DNA of 64,000 nucleotides from Pseudomonas trivialis. GTDB taxonomy: Bacteria > Pseudomonadota > Gammaproteobacteria > Pseudomonadales > Pseudomonadaceae. Below, piece by piece: positions 12,646 through 20,626 of the stretch. Positions within the stretch are counted from its first letter, which is position 1. The number at the start of each line of letters is the position of its first letter. A program made the position numbers and the translations under genes. Below the pieces are notes generated by a model. The model saw only the letters and a list, made by a program, of their open reading frames with translations, ran no database searches and had not been told where the DNA came from. Location of the stretch: positions 558,001 through 622,000 of the forward strand of contig NZ_JYLK01000001.1 in the NCBI RefSeq assembly GCF_001439805.1, written 5' to 3'.

Positions 12646-12691
12646 GATGTTTGAAGCATGTCCGTAGATTAACCAATTTATGAGGTGCGTG

Positions 12692-13144
12692 ATGGCGTTC
12701 AGATATAGAATACTTGCGGTAGAGCCTGATGCCTACTGTTCAGATGGGTTTCAGCATAAGCTCGAGAATGAAATCGTTTTTTATTCCGAGAATCCGCCAC
12801 ACGCTACTTACACTAAGCCCAATATGACGTATGAAAAGTATGCCTATTCGTATGGCATGAGTTTAGAGTTGCTCTACAGCGCATTGCCGTTTGTACCAAA
12901 GAATGGCGACAAGTGGGAAGTGAATATCCAGAATATCGAGACGAATGAGATTTCGGCTTTTTTTTCGGATTCAAGAACGGTCAATGTTGCGCGAAAGGTG
13001 CCGAGCTTATATATGTTCGTGTCGGTGCCTAATATGGCTTTATTGGGCTTGGGTACAATTGAAATAACTTCTTCATACACGTCAATGTCCACTAATACAA
13101 TCTATTTTCTTCAGGAGCGGCAGGTGCTTCTGGAGTTGCTGTAG
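12692..13144 (+). CDS. Unknown island protein, paralogue 2 of 3
   Basis: A 150-residue paralogue of the proteins at 11857 and 14648: MAFRYRILAVEP start, D-x-Y-x-SD, YTKPN, LP-FVPK-x-GD-W-VNI, and an LGLGTIEI / SYTSMSTNTIYFLQ end. It is the most diverged: it lacks the NP-A-V-N block and has ETNEISAFFSDS instead. TGAGGTGCGTG precedes the ATG, identical in style to paralogue 3. No signal peptide, membrane span or known domain. Low G+C. It converges on the minus-strand gene at 13225 without an obvious terminator between. Confidence 0.82.
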   Translation: MAFRYRILAVEPDAYCSDGFQHKLENEIVFYSENPPHATYTKPNMTYEKYAYSYGMSLELLYSALPFVPKNGDKWEVNIQNIETNEISAFFSDSRTVNVARKVPSLYMFVSVPNMALLGLGTIEITSSYTSMSTNTIYFLQERQVLLELL

Positions 13145-13224
13145 TTGGCGCCTCTGTGCAGTAAGCCACTCGAGGCTTGGGCGAGGCGCTTTCCATCGTT
13201 GTCGTCGTGGTTAAAAGTTGATGT

Positions 13225-13671
13225 TTAAAAATTCCAGCAAGCGTATATCGATCTGAGAAAGCCATATGGATTGCCTGCGGCATCTTTAACGGTACCGTAT
13301 ATGTCGTAGACGGGGTCGATACTAAATCCTTTGATGTTTTTCCCGTTGTCCTGATAAGGCAGAAAAAACTTCGTTGCTGTGCCATTTAATAGAGGCACCG
13401 CGGCAAAGGATATAATGGGTTGAGGGAGTATGGGTTGGCCATTTGCACTCATGAAACATTCAGCTTCTACCGTGAGCGTGCTCCCTGGAACGATCATTGA
13501 ATTGCTTTGAAAAATAAAGGCTGTACCTCTGTTGTAATTAAAAGGCGGCGTATGCAGGTAAACACCGGGAGGCATAATGAAACCGTTTGGTCCTGGGGTG
13601 CCTGGCGGATCAAATTCAGTTGATATCAATGCCGGTAAGATGACGGTGGGTGGAGGGAGAGGGGTTGACAT
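13225..13671 (-). CDS. Unknown island protein with proline-rich N-terminus
   Basis: A 148-residue protein starting PLPPPTVILPAL, then a Pro/Gly-rich segment (FDPPGTPGPNGFIMPPGVY) and a beta-rich remainder ending in a Trp-Asn-Phe. No signal peptide or transmembrane helix is evident and it is not related to the three paralogues by eye. Start 13671 has GAGGTC in front; the frame is open for 40 codons upstream but those look noncoding. A fourth lux-box-like palindrome lies 119 bp upstream at 13790-13809, so it may share the island's regulation. Function unknown. Confidence 0.7.
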   Translation of the reverse strand: MSTPLPPPTVILPALISTEFDPPGTPGPNGFIMPPGVYLHTPPFNYNRGTAFIFQSNSMIVPGSTLTVEAECFMSANGQPILPQPIISFAAVPLLNGTATKFFLPYQDNGKNIKGFSIDPVYDIYGTVKDAAGNPYGFLRSIYACWNF

Positions 13672-13789
13672 GATGATGACCTCAAGGTGAAAGTGAAAAA
13701 GCGTTATCCATACACTATTCAAAGGCGCTGACGTCGCGTGCCTTTGTCCTGGATGCGTGAATAGATTGCGGTATTCTCGCGAACGAAAC

Positions 13790-13809
13790 AACTGTCAGAG
13801 TTGACAGGT
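13790..13809. promoter_or_regulatory. Lux-box-like palindrome, copy 4
   Basis: AACTGTCAGAGTTGACAGGT lies in the 395-bp gap between the diverging genes at 13671 (minus) and 14067 (plus). No TATGAT sits 20 bp away on either side. On the plus strand TATAGT is 16 bp downstream (13826-13831), so it could serve either gene. A 63-codon minus-strand reading frame in the rest of the gap is not convincing; I see nothing else there. Confidence 0.5.
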
Positions 13810-14066
13810 GGTTATATTGATTGGATATAGTGACTCAGCTCTTATATCGCAATGCCGCTAAGTGAGAGGGCGCTCTTTCCTTGTGCATGACTCGTGATGC
13901 AACGGAGTCGCCTGGGTATTCGATTGCTTTTGTAAGTTAAATCCTCATAGCCTTCAGTAATTTCTATTTTGGCTGTCTGTCTTTGAAAAGTTAATCTTAT
14001 TCGGTTCGGATGGTTTAACGTGGCTGCTGACAAACGTGCCTCCCCCTATTCAATAAAGGAAAATGG

Positions 14067-14471
14067 ATGATGAAATTTATTAGAGCTGCTGGCGTAATTA
14101 TGACATTGCTGGCGATGGGGACGGCTGCGCCCCTATTCGCAAAAAATCAGATATATACTGCGTCTATCGATAAAGATGGCACGATTATCACGCAATCACC
14201 GCAGTGGATAAAGGCGGTGAAGTTGACCGCCCAACCCGATTACTTTTCAGATTACAACGTCAGATTTATCCCCGGTACTTTTGAAGACAAGCCGCGCTTC
14301 TGCACGGTGTCGGTTACTGACGTCAGTTCCAATGATCACATTTTCTATGGTCACGCCAAGTTAGGCAGTATTCCCGCTATCAATTACGTCAACGTTCTGA
14401 CCCTCAAGGTGGGTGATAACAAACCGGCGGGGGATTCTTCGATGGGCTTTATGCTGATGTGTAATGAATAA
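14067..14471 (+). CDS. Small secreted protein of unknown function
   Basis: The 134-residue product has a clear signal peptide (MMKFIRAAGVIMTLLAMGTAA then PLFAKN), giving a mature protein of about 108 residues with two cysteines (PRFCTV and the C-terminal MLMCNE). Short beta-rich sequence; no family recognised. AAGGA six bases before the ATG pair at 14067 supports this start. It is the only island protein with an export signal. Possibly driven by the palindrome at 13790. G+C is lower than in surrounding core genes. Confidence 0.75.
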   Translation: MMKFIRAAGVIMTLLAMGTAAPLFAKNQIYTASIDKDGTIITQSPQWIKAVKLTAQPDYFSDYNVRFIPGTFEDKPRFCTVSVTDVSSNDHIFYGHAKLGSIPAINYVNVLTLKVGDNKPAGDSSMGFMLMCNE

Positions 14472-14553
14472 CATGACAGAGGCGCACGCGTACTGGCGAA
14501 GAACTCACGGCTCATGCGCCTTCCTTGCTGGTAGACAACGGGTTGGAACTGTC

Positions 14554-14599
14554 AACTGTCAAGGTTGACAGTTGCCTTTCATCGCAAGGCTAATATGAT
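14554..14599 (+). promoter_or_regulatory. Lux-box-like palindrome and -10 box, copy 3
   Basis: AACTGTCAAGGTTGACAGTT at 14554-14573 is a perfect inverted repeat (10-bp arms, no spacer), extended by one more pair on each side. TATGAT at 14594-14599 follows after exactly 20 bp. Confidence 0.72.
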
Positions 14600-14647
14600 T
14601 GTTTTCAATGGGTATGATCTTGGGCCTGTCGCAAGGTGAGGTGCGTT

Positions 14648-15100
14648 ATGCCATTTAAATTTAAAATTCTTTCGATAGAACCCGAGGCCTACTATTCGGA
14701 CTTTTTTGTCGATAAGCTTGAAGATCAAGTGGGTTTTGATCCGACAAACACTTCAAATGTGGCCTACACCAAATATAACAAACCCTATACGATGTTTCAG
14801 GGTTATGGCGGCTTTGGTTTAAAGGTGCCTGTCAGTGTATTGCCCATTAAGCCACAGGCAGGCGATAGGTGGAACGTTGATATTGAAAATATAACGACGG
14901 GCAATCCTGCGGCGGTCTTTAATTATGTATATACGGTACATCCTGGCACCAACCCGGTGAGTCTGATGGTCGTCGTGGGTATACCCTCAATGAATACCCT
15001 TGGGCCTGGCGATATTGAGATTAACACTTCCTTTACTTCCATTTCGGCCAATACGGTTTATCTTTTTCAGCCAAAGCAAATAACGTTGGTGACGCCATAG
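14648..15100 (+). CDS. Unknown island protein, paralogue 3 of 3
   Basis: A 150-residue paralogue with the full motif row: MPFKFKILSIEPEAYYSD, FDPTNTSNVAYTK, VSVLPI, GDRWNVDIENITTGNPAAVFNY, LGPGDIEIN, FTSISANTVYLFQP. It shares its start region and GTGAGGTGCG ribosome site with paralogue 2 and the NTSN and NPA blocks with paralogue 1, so it may be closest to the ancestral form. No signal peptide. No known family recognised. A strong hairpin follows at 15127-15154. Confidence 0.83.
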   Translation: MPFKFKILSIEPEAYYSDFFVDKLEDQVGFDPTNTSNVAYTKYNKPYTMFQGYGGFGLKVPVSVLPIKPQAGDRWNVDIENITTGNPAAVFNYVYTVHPGTNPVSLMVVVGIPSMNTLGPGDIEINTSFTSISANTVYLFQPKQITLVTP

Positions 15101-15126
15101 TGGTTGGTTTCGTGAAGCTGCGCCGC

Positions 15127-15154
15127 GTGAGCGCCGGGCACGTCCGGCGCTCAC
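15127..15154. terminator. Hairpin between convergent genes
   Basis: GTGAGCGCCGG and CCGGCGCTCAC form a perfect 11-bp stem with a 6-nt loop between paralogue 3 and the alginate lyase gene. There is no T-run, so it may be a weak terminator for both strands. Confidence 0.55.
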
Positions 15155-15191
15155 GGAGGCGAGTGTTCAGCGTCGCAAGAGTCCAATCAGT

Positions 15192-15857
15192 TCATTCGTG
15201 ATCAATATCCAGCTTGGCAAAGGTCACCCGCGCACCTTCCTTGCTGTCTCCGCTGTTGTCCTGCACATATACCCCCGCCTTGAAGTACAAAGGCTTCGCC
15301 CCCCATGCCGCGCCGATGCGCTCGTTCCATTGCCCGTCTGCAGCCTCGACGCTCAGCAGCCCGGCCTTGTTGAGGTTGATGACGTAGGTAAAGCTCTTGT
15401 TCATCGGCACATTGGTGGCGACGGTGATCACACGGCTTTCGCCGTCATCCGGGCGCATGCGCACTTTGGCGACGATGTTGCCGCTCTGGGTTTTTTCCTT
15501 GAACTGATATTCCAGCTTGATCAGCGGTTTCTGGCTGTCATAGGCGTGGATCTGACCGATCACCACCTTGCCGCTGGAGGGGACCTGGTTCACTTCCAGG
15601 GTGGCGCGCAGGAAGTTGTCGGCGTCGGGATAATTCCAATTGCGCAGGCGGCCGTCGGCGTAGGTTTCGCGCAGTTCGCTGCGGGGGTAGATGGCATTGT
15701 CGGTGCGCGTGCCGGTTACCGGTGTCCAGAATTGCACGTTGCTGCCTTCAGCCTGAAAGTACTGGTCCTTGAAGCCGTTCATCAGCTTGGGGGTGTCAAT
15801 GGTCGAGGGGGGCGAGCCGACCGGAATGCTCAGGTTCCAGGTGGAAAGGTCGATCAT
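15192..15857 (-). CDS. Alginate lyase, polysaccharide lyase family 7
   Basis: PL7 lyases cut alginate by beta-elimination. All three signature blocks are present in 221 residues: RSELRE near residue 60, GQIHA with catalytic His near 100 and YFKAGVYVQ with catalytic Tyr near 190. The protein starts directly with MIDLSTWNLSIPVG and has no signal peptide, like some other Pseudomonas PL7 enzymes, so it acts inside the cell or leaves by another route. It faces the low-G+C island. The ribosome site before 15857 is weak. Confidence 0.9.
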   Translation of the reverse strand: MIDLSTWNLSIPVGSPPSTIDTPKLMNGFKDQYFQAEGSNVQFWTPVTGTRTDNAIYPRSELRETYADGRLRNWNYPDADNFLRATLEVNQVPSSGKVVIGQIHAYDSQKPLIKLEYQFKEKTQSGNIVAKVRMRPDDGESRVITVATNVPMNKSFTYVINLNKAGLLSVEAADGQWNERIGAAWGAKPLYFKAGVYVQDNSGDSKEGARVTFAKLDIDHE

Positions 15858-16164
15858 GGTGTTGGCCTTTTGAAGAAAGAGAAGGCTTTAGCCCGAGGGC
15901 TCCAGGGTTATTTATAGGCGGAACTCACCAGGTTGTTAATTATTTTGTGGCAAATTTCTGGCGTCAAAGGAATACCAAAAAGCCATGTTCCCGTACCCCG
16001 TGGCGTGTAGCGCTCGACCGTTAGTCGGCTTCCCCGGCTTTGGCGCAATGATGGCACCTGCGTCACTTCTGATTTGCAGGTTCCAAGGCTAGAGTGAGGC
16101 CTCAGTATTTGTCCGGGTTTTCTGTCGGAAGTGACCGGGTCAGTTCCTAAGGAAGAGACGTAGC
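15858..16164. other. Intergenic gap between diverging genes
   Basis: 307 bp between the alginate lyase and the REC-PAS-GGDEF-EAL gene. It must hold both promoters, but I see no clear -10/-35 pair, palindrome or REP element. A 90-codon minus-strand reading frame here overlaps the downstream start and has no protein-like features. Confidence 0.4.
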
Positions 16165-18270
16165 ATGGAATGCGCTCCACACCACCGCGATGACAGTTCG
16201 GTTCTTCTGGTGGTCGATGATTACCCGGAAAACCTCATTGGCATGCGCGCCCTGTTGCAGCATGACGACTGGCAGGTGATAACCGCCGACTCCGGTGTGC
16301 AGGCGCTGGGGCTGTTGTTGGAGCATGACGTCGATTTGGTCTTGCTGGACGTGAAGATGCCCGGCATGGACGGCTTTGAAGTCGCCCGGCTGATGCGCGG
16401 CAGCCAACGCACCTGCATGACGCCGATCATTTTCCTGAGTGCCAACGCGCAGTCTCCGGCCTCGGTGCTGGAAGGCTATGCCAGCGGTGCCATCGACTAC
16501 CTGTTCAAGCCCTTCGATCCGCTTATCCTCAAGCCCAAAGTCCAGGCGTTGCTCGACCACCAGCGCAACCGCCGCGCCTTGCAGCGCCTGAGCCATGATC
16601 TGGAGCTGGCCCGCGCGTTCAATGCCTCGGTGCTCGACAATGCCGCCGAAGGCATTCTGGTGGTCGGCGAGGACGGCGTGATCCAGTACGCCAACCCGGC
16701 GATCTCGCGTCTGCTCAACGCCACCACGGATGAGCTGCAGGGCCAGGAGTTTCTGCGCTTCCTGCAAAAGCCCCATGTGCCGGCCTGGCTCGATTCGCAG
16801 ATGTACGCTGGTTACCGCAGCGGCGAAACCTGGCGCCTGCACGACGCTATCCTGCGAACCAGCCGAGGCCAGCAGGTGCCGGTGGCGCTGTCCTGCGCGC
16901 GCCTGCCCGTCGAGCAGAAGGCCATGGTGGTGACGGTGCTGGACATGTCCGAAGTGCGTCACCTGCATCAGCAACTTGAGTTTCAGGCCGTGACCGACCC
17001 GTTGACCGGGCTGTTGAACCGTCGCGGCTTCCAACAGGCGGTGGACAGCCTTCTGCTGCGCGGCGAACGCAGTGAGGCGTCGTTGGTGCTGCTGTACCTG
17101 GACCTTGACGGGTTCAAGCGGGTCAACGATTCGTTGGGCCATGATGCCGGTGACCGGGTGCTGCGCTGGGTCTCCGAGCAGATCAAGGCATGCCTGGGCT
17201 CGTGCGACCTGCTTGGGCGCATGGGCGGGGATGAATTCACCGCGTTGCTGGAGCTGGAGTTCCCGGAGCAGGCGGCAAAGATCTCGGAGAAGCTGATCGA
17301 ACGAGTATCTGTTTGTCATCAGGTTGACGGTTTGGATGTCATGCTCGGGGTCAGCATCGGCATTGCCACGTTTCCCGATTGTGGCTCTGACCTGAACGGC
17401 CTGCTGCGCGCGGCCGACATTGCCATGTACGAAGCCAAGCGCGCAGGACGTCAGCAATATCGCTATTACGACCAGGAAATGAACGGCCGCGCACGTTCGC
17501 GCCTGATGCTGGAAGACAGCGTGCGCACGGCAATCCACAACAAGGAATTCACCCTGGTATACCAGCCCCAGGTGTCCCTCGACGATGGCTGTTTGCGCGG
17601 CGTCGAAGCGCTGTTGCGCTGGCAGCACCCCAGCGTTGGCGACGTGCCGCCGGGGCTGTTCCTGCCGCTGTTGGAAGAGGCGCGGCTGATCAGCCAGTTG
17701 AGCGCCTGGATTTACCAGCAAGTCGCCGCGCAACGCCAGGCCTGGCAGACCTGTTTCGACGGTGAACGGGTGCTGAGCGTGAGCCTGAGCGCAAGTCAGT
17801 TCAATATGCCCAACCTGGCGACCCAGTTGCAGCAGGTGCTTGACCGACATGGGTTGCAGGGCCGTCAGCTGGAGGTGGAAATCAGCGAAGACAGTCTGAT
17901 GATTAACCTCGAAGAATCCATCAAACAGCTCAAGCTATTGCGTCGCATCGGTATCCGGATTGCGCTGGACGACTTCGGTTTGGGCAACTGCTCACTCGCC
18001 CATCTGCGTGACCTGGCGTTCGACACCCTCAAGCTGGACCCGCAATTGGTCGCCCGGCTGCCGGATTCGGCGCGGGATGCAGCGATGGCCCGGAGCATTA
18101 TCGAGTTGTGCGCGCATTTCGACGTGCTGGTGGTGGCCGAGGGTGTGGATACCCAGGCGCAGGCCGATTGGCTCAAGGCCAATGGCTGCCGGTTCATTCA
18201 GGGCGCATGGGCATCAAAGCCCTTGATGGCCGACGAGGTCGTCGACTGGGCACGCGCCCGCCAACGTTGA
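16165..18270 (+). CDS. REC-PAS-GGDEF-EAL cyclic-di-GMP signalling protein
   Basis: A 701-residue cytosolic protein. The receiver (residues ~12-125) has phospho-acceptor Asp62 in LLDVKMPGMDG and Lys115 in FKPFD. A PAS domain follows (~150-265), then GGDEF (~275-435) with intact GGDEF at 354-358 and EAL (~450-695) with EAL at 481-483. The cyclase inhibitory site is lost (GSCD at 345-348 where RxxD is expected). In the EAL domain the Mg-binding Asn of the VNLS block is Ser540, the loop-6 sequence is DDFGLGNCS rather than DDFGTGYSS, and the AEGVE Glu is Asp662. I infer an active cyclase without product feedback and a weak or dead phosphodiesterase. No partner histidine kinase is adjacent. GGAAGAG precedes the start. 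Confidence 0.93.
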   Translation: MECAPHHRDDSSVLLVVDDYPENLIGMRALLQHDDWQVITADSGVQALGLLLEHDVDLVLLDVKMPGMDGFEVARLMRGSQRTCMTPIIFLSANAQSPASVLEGYASGAIDYLFKPFDPLILKPKVQALLDHQRNRRALQRLSHDLELARAFNASVLDNAAEGILVVGEDGVIQYANPAISRLLNATTDELQGQEFLRFLQKPHVPAWLDSQMYAGYRSGETWRLHDAILRTSRGQQVPVALSCARLPVEQKAMVVTVLDMSEVRHLHQQLEFQAVTDPLTGLLNRRGFQQAVDSLLLRGERSEASLVLLYLDLDGFKRVNDSLGHDAGDRVLRWVSEQIKACLGSCDLLGRMGGDEFTALLELEFPEQAAKISEKLIERVSVCHQVDGLDVMLGVSIGIATFPDCGSDLNGLLRAADIAMYEAKRAGRQQYRYYDQEMNGRARSRLMLEDSVRTAIHNKEFTLVYQPQVSLDDGCLRGVEALLRWQHPSVGDVPPGLFLPLLEEARLISQLSAWIYQQVAAQRQAWQTCFDGERVLSVSLSASQFNMPNLATQLQQVLDRHGLQGRQLEVEISEDSLMINLEESIKQLKLLRRIGIRIALDDFGLGNCSLAHLRDLAFDTLKLDPQLVARLPDSARDAAMARSIIELCAHFDVLVVAEGVDTQAQADWLKANGCRFIQGAWASKPLMADEVVDWARARQR

Positions 18271-18313
18271 ATTCGCTACACTGGCGCTTATCCAAAGCCT
18301 GTTGCAGACCTCA

Positions 18314-18814
18314 ATGACTACCCTGAAATACCTCCAGGCCTACCCTGCGCCCCTCCAGGAGCAAGTCCGCCAATTGATCGCCAACGATCAGTTGAGCGCC
18401 TACCTCGAGCAACGCTACCCCGGACGCCACGCCGTGCAAAGCGACAAGGCGCTGTATGCGTACGCCCTGGCTCTGAAGCAGGAACACCTGCGCAATGCGC
18501 CGGCCATCGACAAGGTGCTGTTCGACAACCGTCTGGATCTCACGCACCGCGCCCTGGGCCTGCACACCACCATTTCGCGGGTGCAGGGCGGCAACCTCAA
18601 GTCCAAGAAGGAGATCCGCATCGCTGCGTTATTCAAAGAGGCGGCGCCGGCGTTTCTGCGCATGATCGTGGTGCACGAGCTGGCGCACTTCAAGGAATCG
18701 GACCACAACAAGGCGTTCTACAAACTCTGTGAATACATGATGCCGGGCTACCATCAGGTGGAATTCGACCTGCGGGTGTACCTCACCTGGCGCGACCTGC
18801 AGGGCAAGCCCTAA
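18314..18814 (+). CDS. YgjP-type metallopeptidase domain protein
   Basis: This 166-residue protein carries the zinc motif VVHELAHFKESDHNKAFY near residues 117-135, where HELAH plus the following His of DHNKAF make the metal site typical of the YgjP-like (DUF45/M48-related) group. No signal peptide or membrane segment, so it is cytosolic. Substrate unknown. I use the ATG at 18314; a TTG 12 bp upstream is also in frame. It lies 43 bp after the GGDEF/EAL gene and 17 bp before a small winged-helix gene, so the three may be co-transcribed. Confidence 0.85.
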   Translation: MTTLKYLQAYPAPLQEQVRQLIANDQLSAYLEQRYPGRHAVQSDKALYAYALALKQEHLRNAPAIDKVLFDNRLDLTHRALGLHTTISRVQGGNLKSKKEIRIAALFKEAAPAFLRMIVVHELAHFKESDHNKAFYKLCEYMMPGYHQVEFDLRVYLTWRDLQGKP

Positions 18815-18831
18815 CCACAAGGCGACCGACC

Positions 18832-19128
18832 ATGGACGTGAGCAAGACCAAGAGCAGCTTCTACCGCCGTTTGTACGTGGCTTACCTGATCGACAGCGGG
18901 CAGGCCAGCAGCGTGCCGGCGTTGACCGAGTTGACGGGCATGCCGCGCCGCACTGCCCAGGACACGATTGCGGCGTTGGCGGACCTGGATATTGTGTGTG
19001 CGTTCGAGCAGGAAGACGGCGCCCGCAACCATGCGGGGCAGTATCGGATTCGCAGTTGGGGGGCGATAGACCGTCAGTGGATCGAGGCACATCTGGCGTC
19101 GATCAAGCGGGTGTTGGGGTATCCCTGA
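18832..19128 (+). CDS. Small winged helix-turn-helix protein
   Basis: 98 residues consisting almost only of a helix-turn-helix: the segment SVPALTELTGMPRRTAQDTIAALADLDIV (positions ~27-55) has the spacing of a wHTH with PRRTAQDTI as recognition helix. No sensor domain. AAGGCGACCGACC precedes the ATG. Likely a DNA-binding regulator conserved among pseudomonads; target unknown. It begins 17 bp after the metallopeptidase gene and converges on the GNAT gene. Confidence 0.75.
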   Translation: MDVSKTKSSFYRRLYVAYLIDSGQASSVPALTELTGMPRRTAQDTIAALADLDIVCAFEQEDGARNHAGQYRIRSWGAIDRQWIEAHLASIKRVLGYP

Positions 19129-19145
19129 AGCTCCCGATAGCGCCC

Positions 19146-19598
19146 TCAAGCACGCCGCATACCCCTATGTGGAATCCCATCCTCCAGATACTGCTCTCCC
19201 TCTGCCACAAACCCATACCGCCCGTAATAGCCCTGCAAATGCGCCTGGGCTGATAGATAAATGGGTGTATCCGGCCAGATATGCCCAATCTGCCTGAGTG
19301 CCTCCTCCATCATCTGGTGCCCCAACCCCGTACCGCGCGCCGAGGGCGCCACGATCACACGGCCGATAACCGCATCGCCACCCTGCAGCTGCGGATCAAG
19401 CAGGCGCAGATAAGCCACCAGTTCATCGTCTTTCCAGGCCATCAGATGATGGGTGTCACCGTCCAGATCCTGCCCGTCGATGTCCTGGTAAACGCACTGC
19501 TGCTCAACGACGAACACGTCGCAACGCAGGCGCAGAATGGCGTACAACTGGTCCTTGCTCAGGTCGGTGTGATGCTTGCAGAGCCAATCCACTGTCAT
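19146..19598 (-). CDS. GNAT acetyltransferase, ElaA family
   Basis: A 150-residue N-acetyltransferase. The acetyl-CoA loop reads VIVAPSARGTGLGHQMM near residue 85-100, and the C-terminal part has YLSAQAHLQGYYGRYGF, typical of ElaA. Substrate unknown. The start at 19598 (MTVDWLCKHH) fits the family; 40 codons of open frame upstream lack homology. It overlaps nothing and ends 17 bp from the convergent wHTH gene. Confidence 0.87.
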   Translation of the reverse strand: MTVDWLCKHHTDLSKDQLYAILRLRCDVFVVEQQCVYQDIDGQDLDGDTHHLMAWKDDELVAYLRLLDPQLQGGDAVIGRVIVAPSARGTGLGHQMMEEALRQIGHIWPDTPIYLSAQAHLQGYYGRYGFVAEGEQYLEDGIPHRGMRRA

Positions 19599-19798
19599 GG
19601 TGAAATTCCGATAAATACCTGCGATCAATAGTAAGCGCGGCGCGTATCTGTGTCTAAAGGGGCTATTTTTGTGAGTGAGCTCAAATTGCCATCTTTGTCT
19701 GGGTATGCCGCCGGTCAATGTGTGTAATCTGAGCTACTGTTACAGCCTCAGGACTGCCCTGAGCCAAGGCCACCGCCTGCCTGCCAAGGATTTTGAGC

Positions 19799-20536
19799 AT
19801 GCCGCGATTCTCTCGTGCCGTTGCTTTATTTGGAGTGTTGTTGCTGGCCCAGCCCGCGTGTGCGCAGCGCTTGCGCCTGGCTGCGGATGCATGGCCGCCG
19901 TTTACCGATGCCACGCTGGTCAATGGTGGCCTGGCCACCGATATCGTCAGCACTGCCCTGGCCCGTGCCGGTTACGCCAGTGACTTCGAGCAGGTGCCCT
20001 GGGCCCGTGCACTCAAGGGCGTAGGCGATGGGCGTTATGACGTGCTGATCAATGCCTGGTATGACGAGGCGCGCACGCAGTTGGGGCAGTTTTCCGCCGA
20101 ATACCTGCTCAATCGTGTGCGCTTCATCAAGCGCCGCGAAGACCCCATCGAGTTCCAGAGCCTGGCGCAACTGCACGAGGCGCCCATCGCGGTGGTGCGC
20201 GGCTACGCCTATTCGGCGGCGTTTGATGCCGACACGCAACTGCAGAAGATCCCGGTGCACAACTTCGCCATGGCCGTGCGCATGCTGGCGGCCGAGCGAG
20301 TGCGGCTGACGGTGGAGGATGAATACGTGGCGCGCTTTTATCTGGCGCGGGAATCGGCTCGGGTGCGCAATGCGGTGGAGTTTCTGCCCATGCCGTTGAG
20401 TGAAAACAGCCTGCATATTCTGGTGAGCCTGAAGAACCCTGAGCACGCGCAAATTGTGGCGGGGTTTGATCGCGAGATTGCCAGAATGAAGGCGGATGGC
20501 AGTTATGCGCGGTTGATGAAACAGCACGGGATGTAA
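19799..20536 (+). CDS. Periplasmic solute-binding protein, family 3
   Basis: A 245-residue exported protein with signal peptide cleaved around ACAQRL. It has the SBP_bac_3 fold: LAADAWPPFTD at the N-terminus (ligand pocket strand), GLATDIVSTALARAGY, and GRYDVLINAWYDEAR. Such proteins bind polar amino acids or act as free sensors. No permease or ATPase gene is nearby, so it may be an orphan. ATG 19799 has AGGATTTTGAGC in front. A REPIN follows. Confidence 0.84.
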   Translation: MPRFSRAVALFGVLLLAQPACAQRLRLAADAWPPFTDATLVNGGLATDIVSTALARAGYASDFEQVPWARALKGVGDGRYDVLINAWYDEARTQLGQFSAEYLLNRVRFIKRREDPIEFQSLAQLHEAPIAVVRGYAYSAAFDADTQLQKIPVHNFAMAVRMLAAERVRLTVEDEYVARFYLARESARVRNAVEFLPMPLSENSLHILVSLKNPEHAQIVAGFDREIARMKADGSYARLMKQHGM

Positions 20537-20551
20537 TGTTCTTGGGGGCCA

Positions 20552-20620
20552 ATCGGGAGCAAGCCCCCTCCCACAGCTTGATGTGTGCATACCTTTCAAA
20601 TGTGGGAGGGGGCTCCCGAT
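20552..20620. repeat. REPIN, right arm shortened
   Basis: ATCGGGAGCAAGCCCCCTCC and an inverted arm lacking the CTTGCT segment (GTGGGAGGGGGCTCCCGAT) lie between convergent genes. Confidence 0.82.
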
Positions 20621-20626
20621 AGCGAT

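Noticed and set aside
13842..14033. 63-codon minus-strand frame inside the low-G+C island
   Set aside because: Basic, no ribosome site seen, not related to any island protein; could be a real small gene but evidence is too thin.
15908..16180. 90-codon minus-strand frame in the gap before the GGDEF/EAL gene
   Set aside because: Overlaps the real start region, no ribosome site, no recognisable protein features.
16147..17850. 567-codon minus-strand frame antisense to the GGDEF/EAL gene
   Set aside because: Low-complexity His/Gln/Leu-rich antisense frame without family features.
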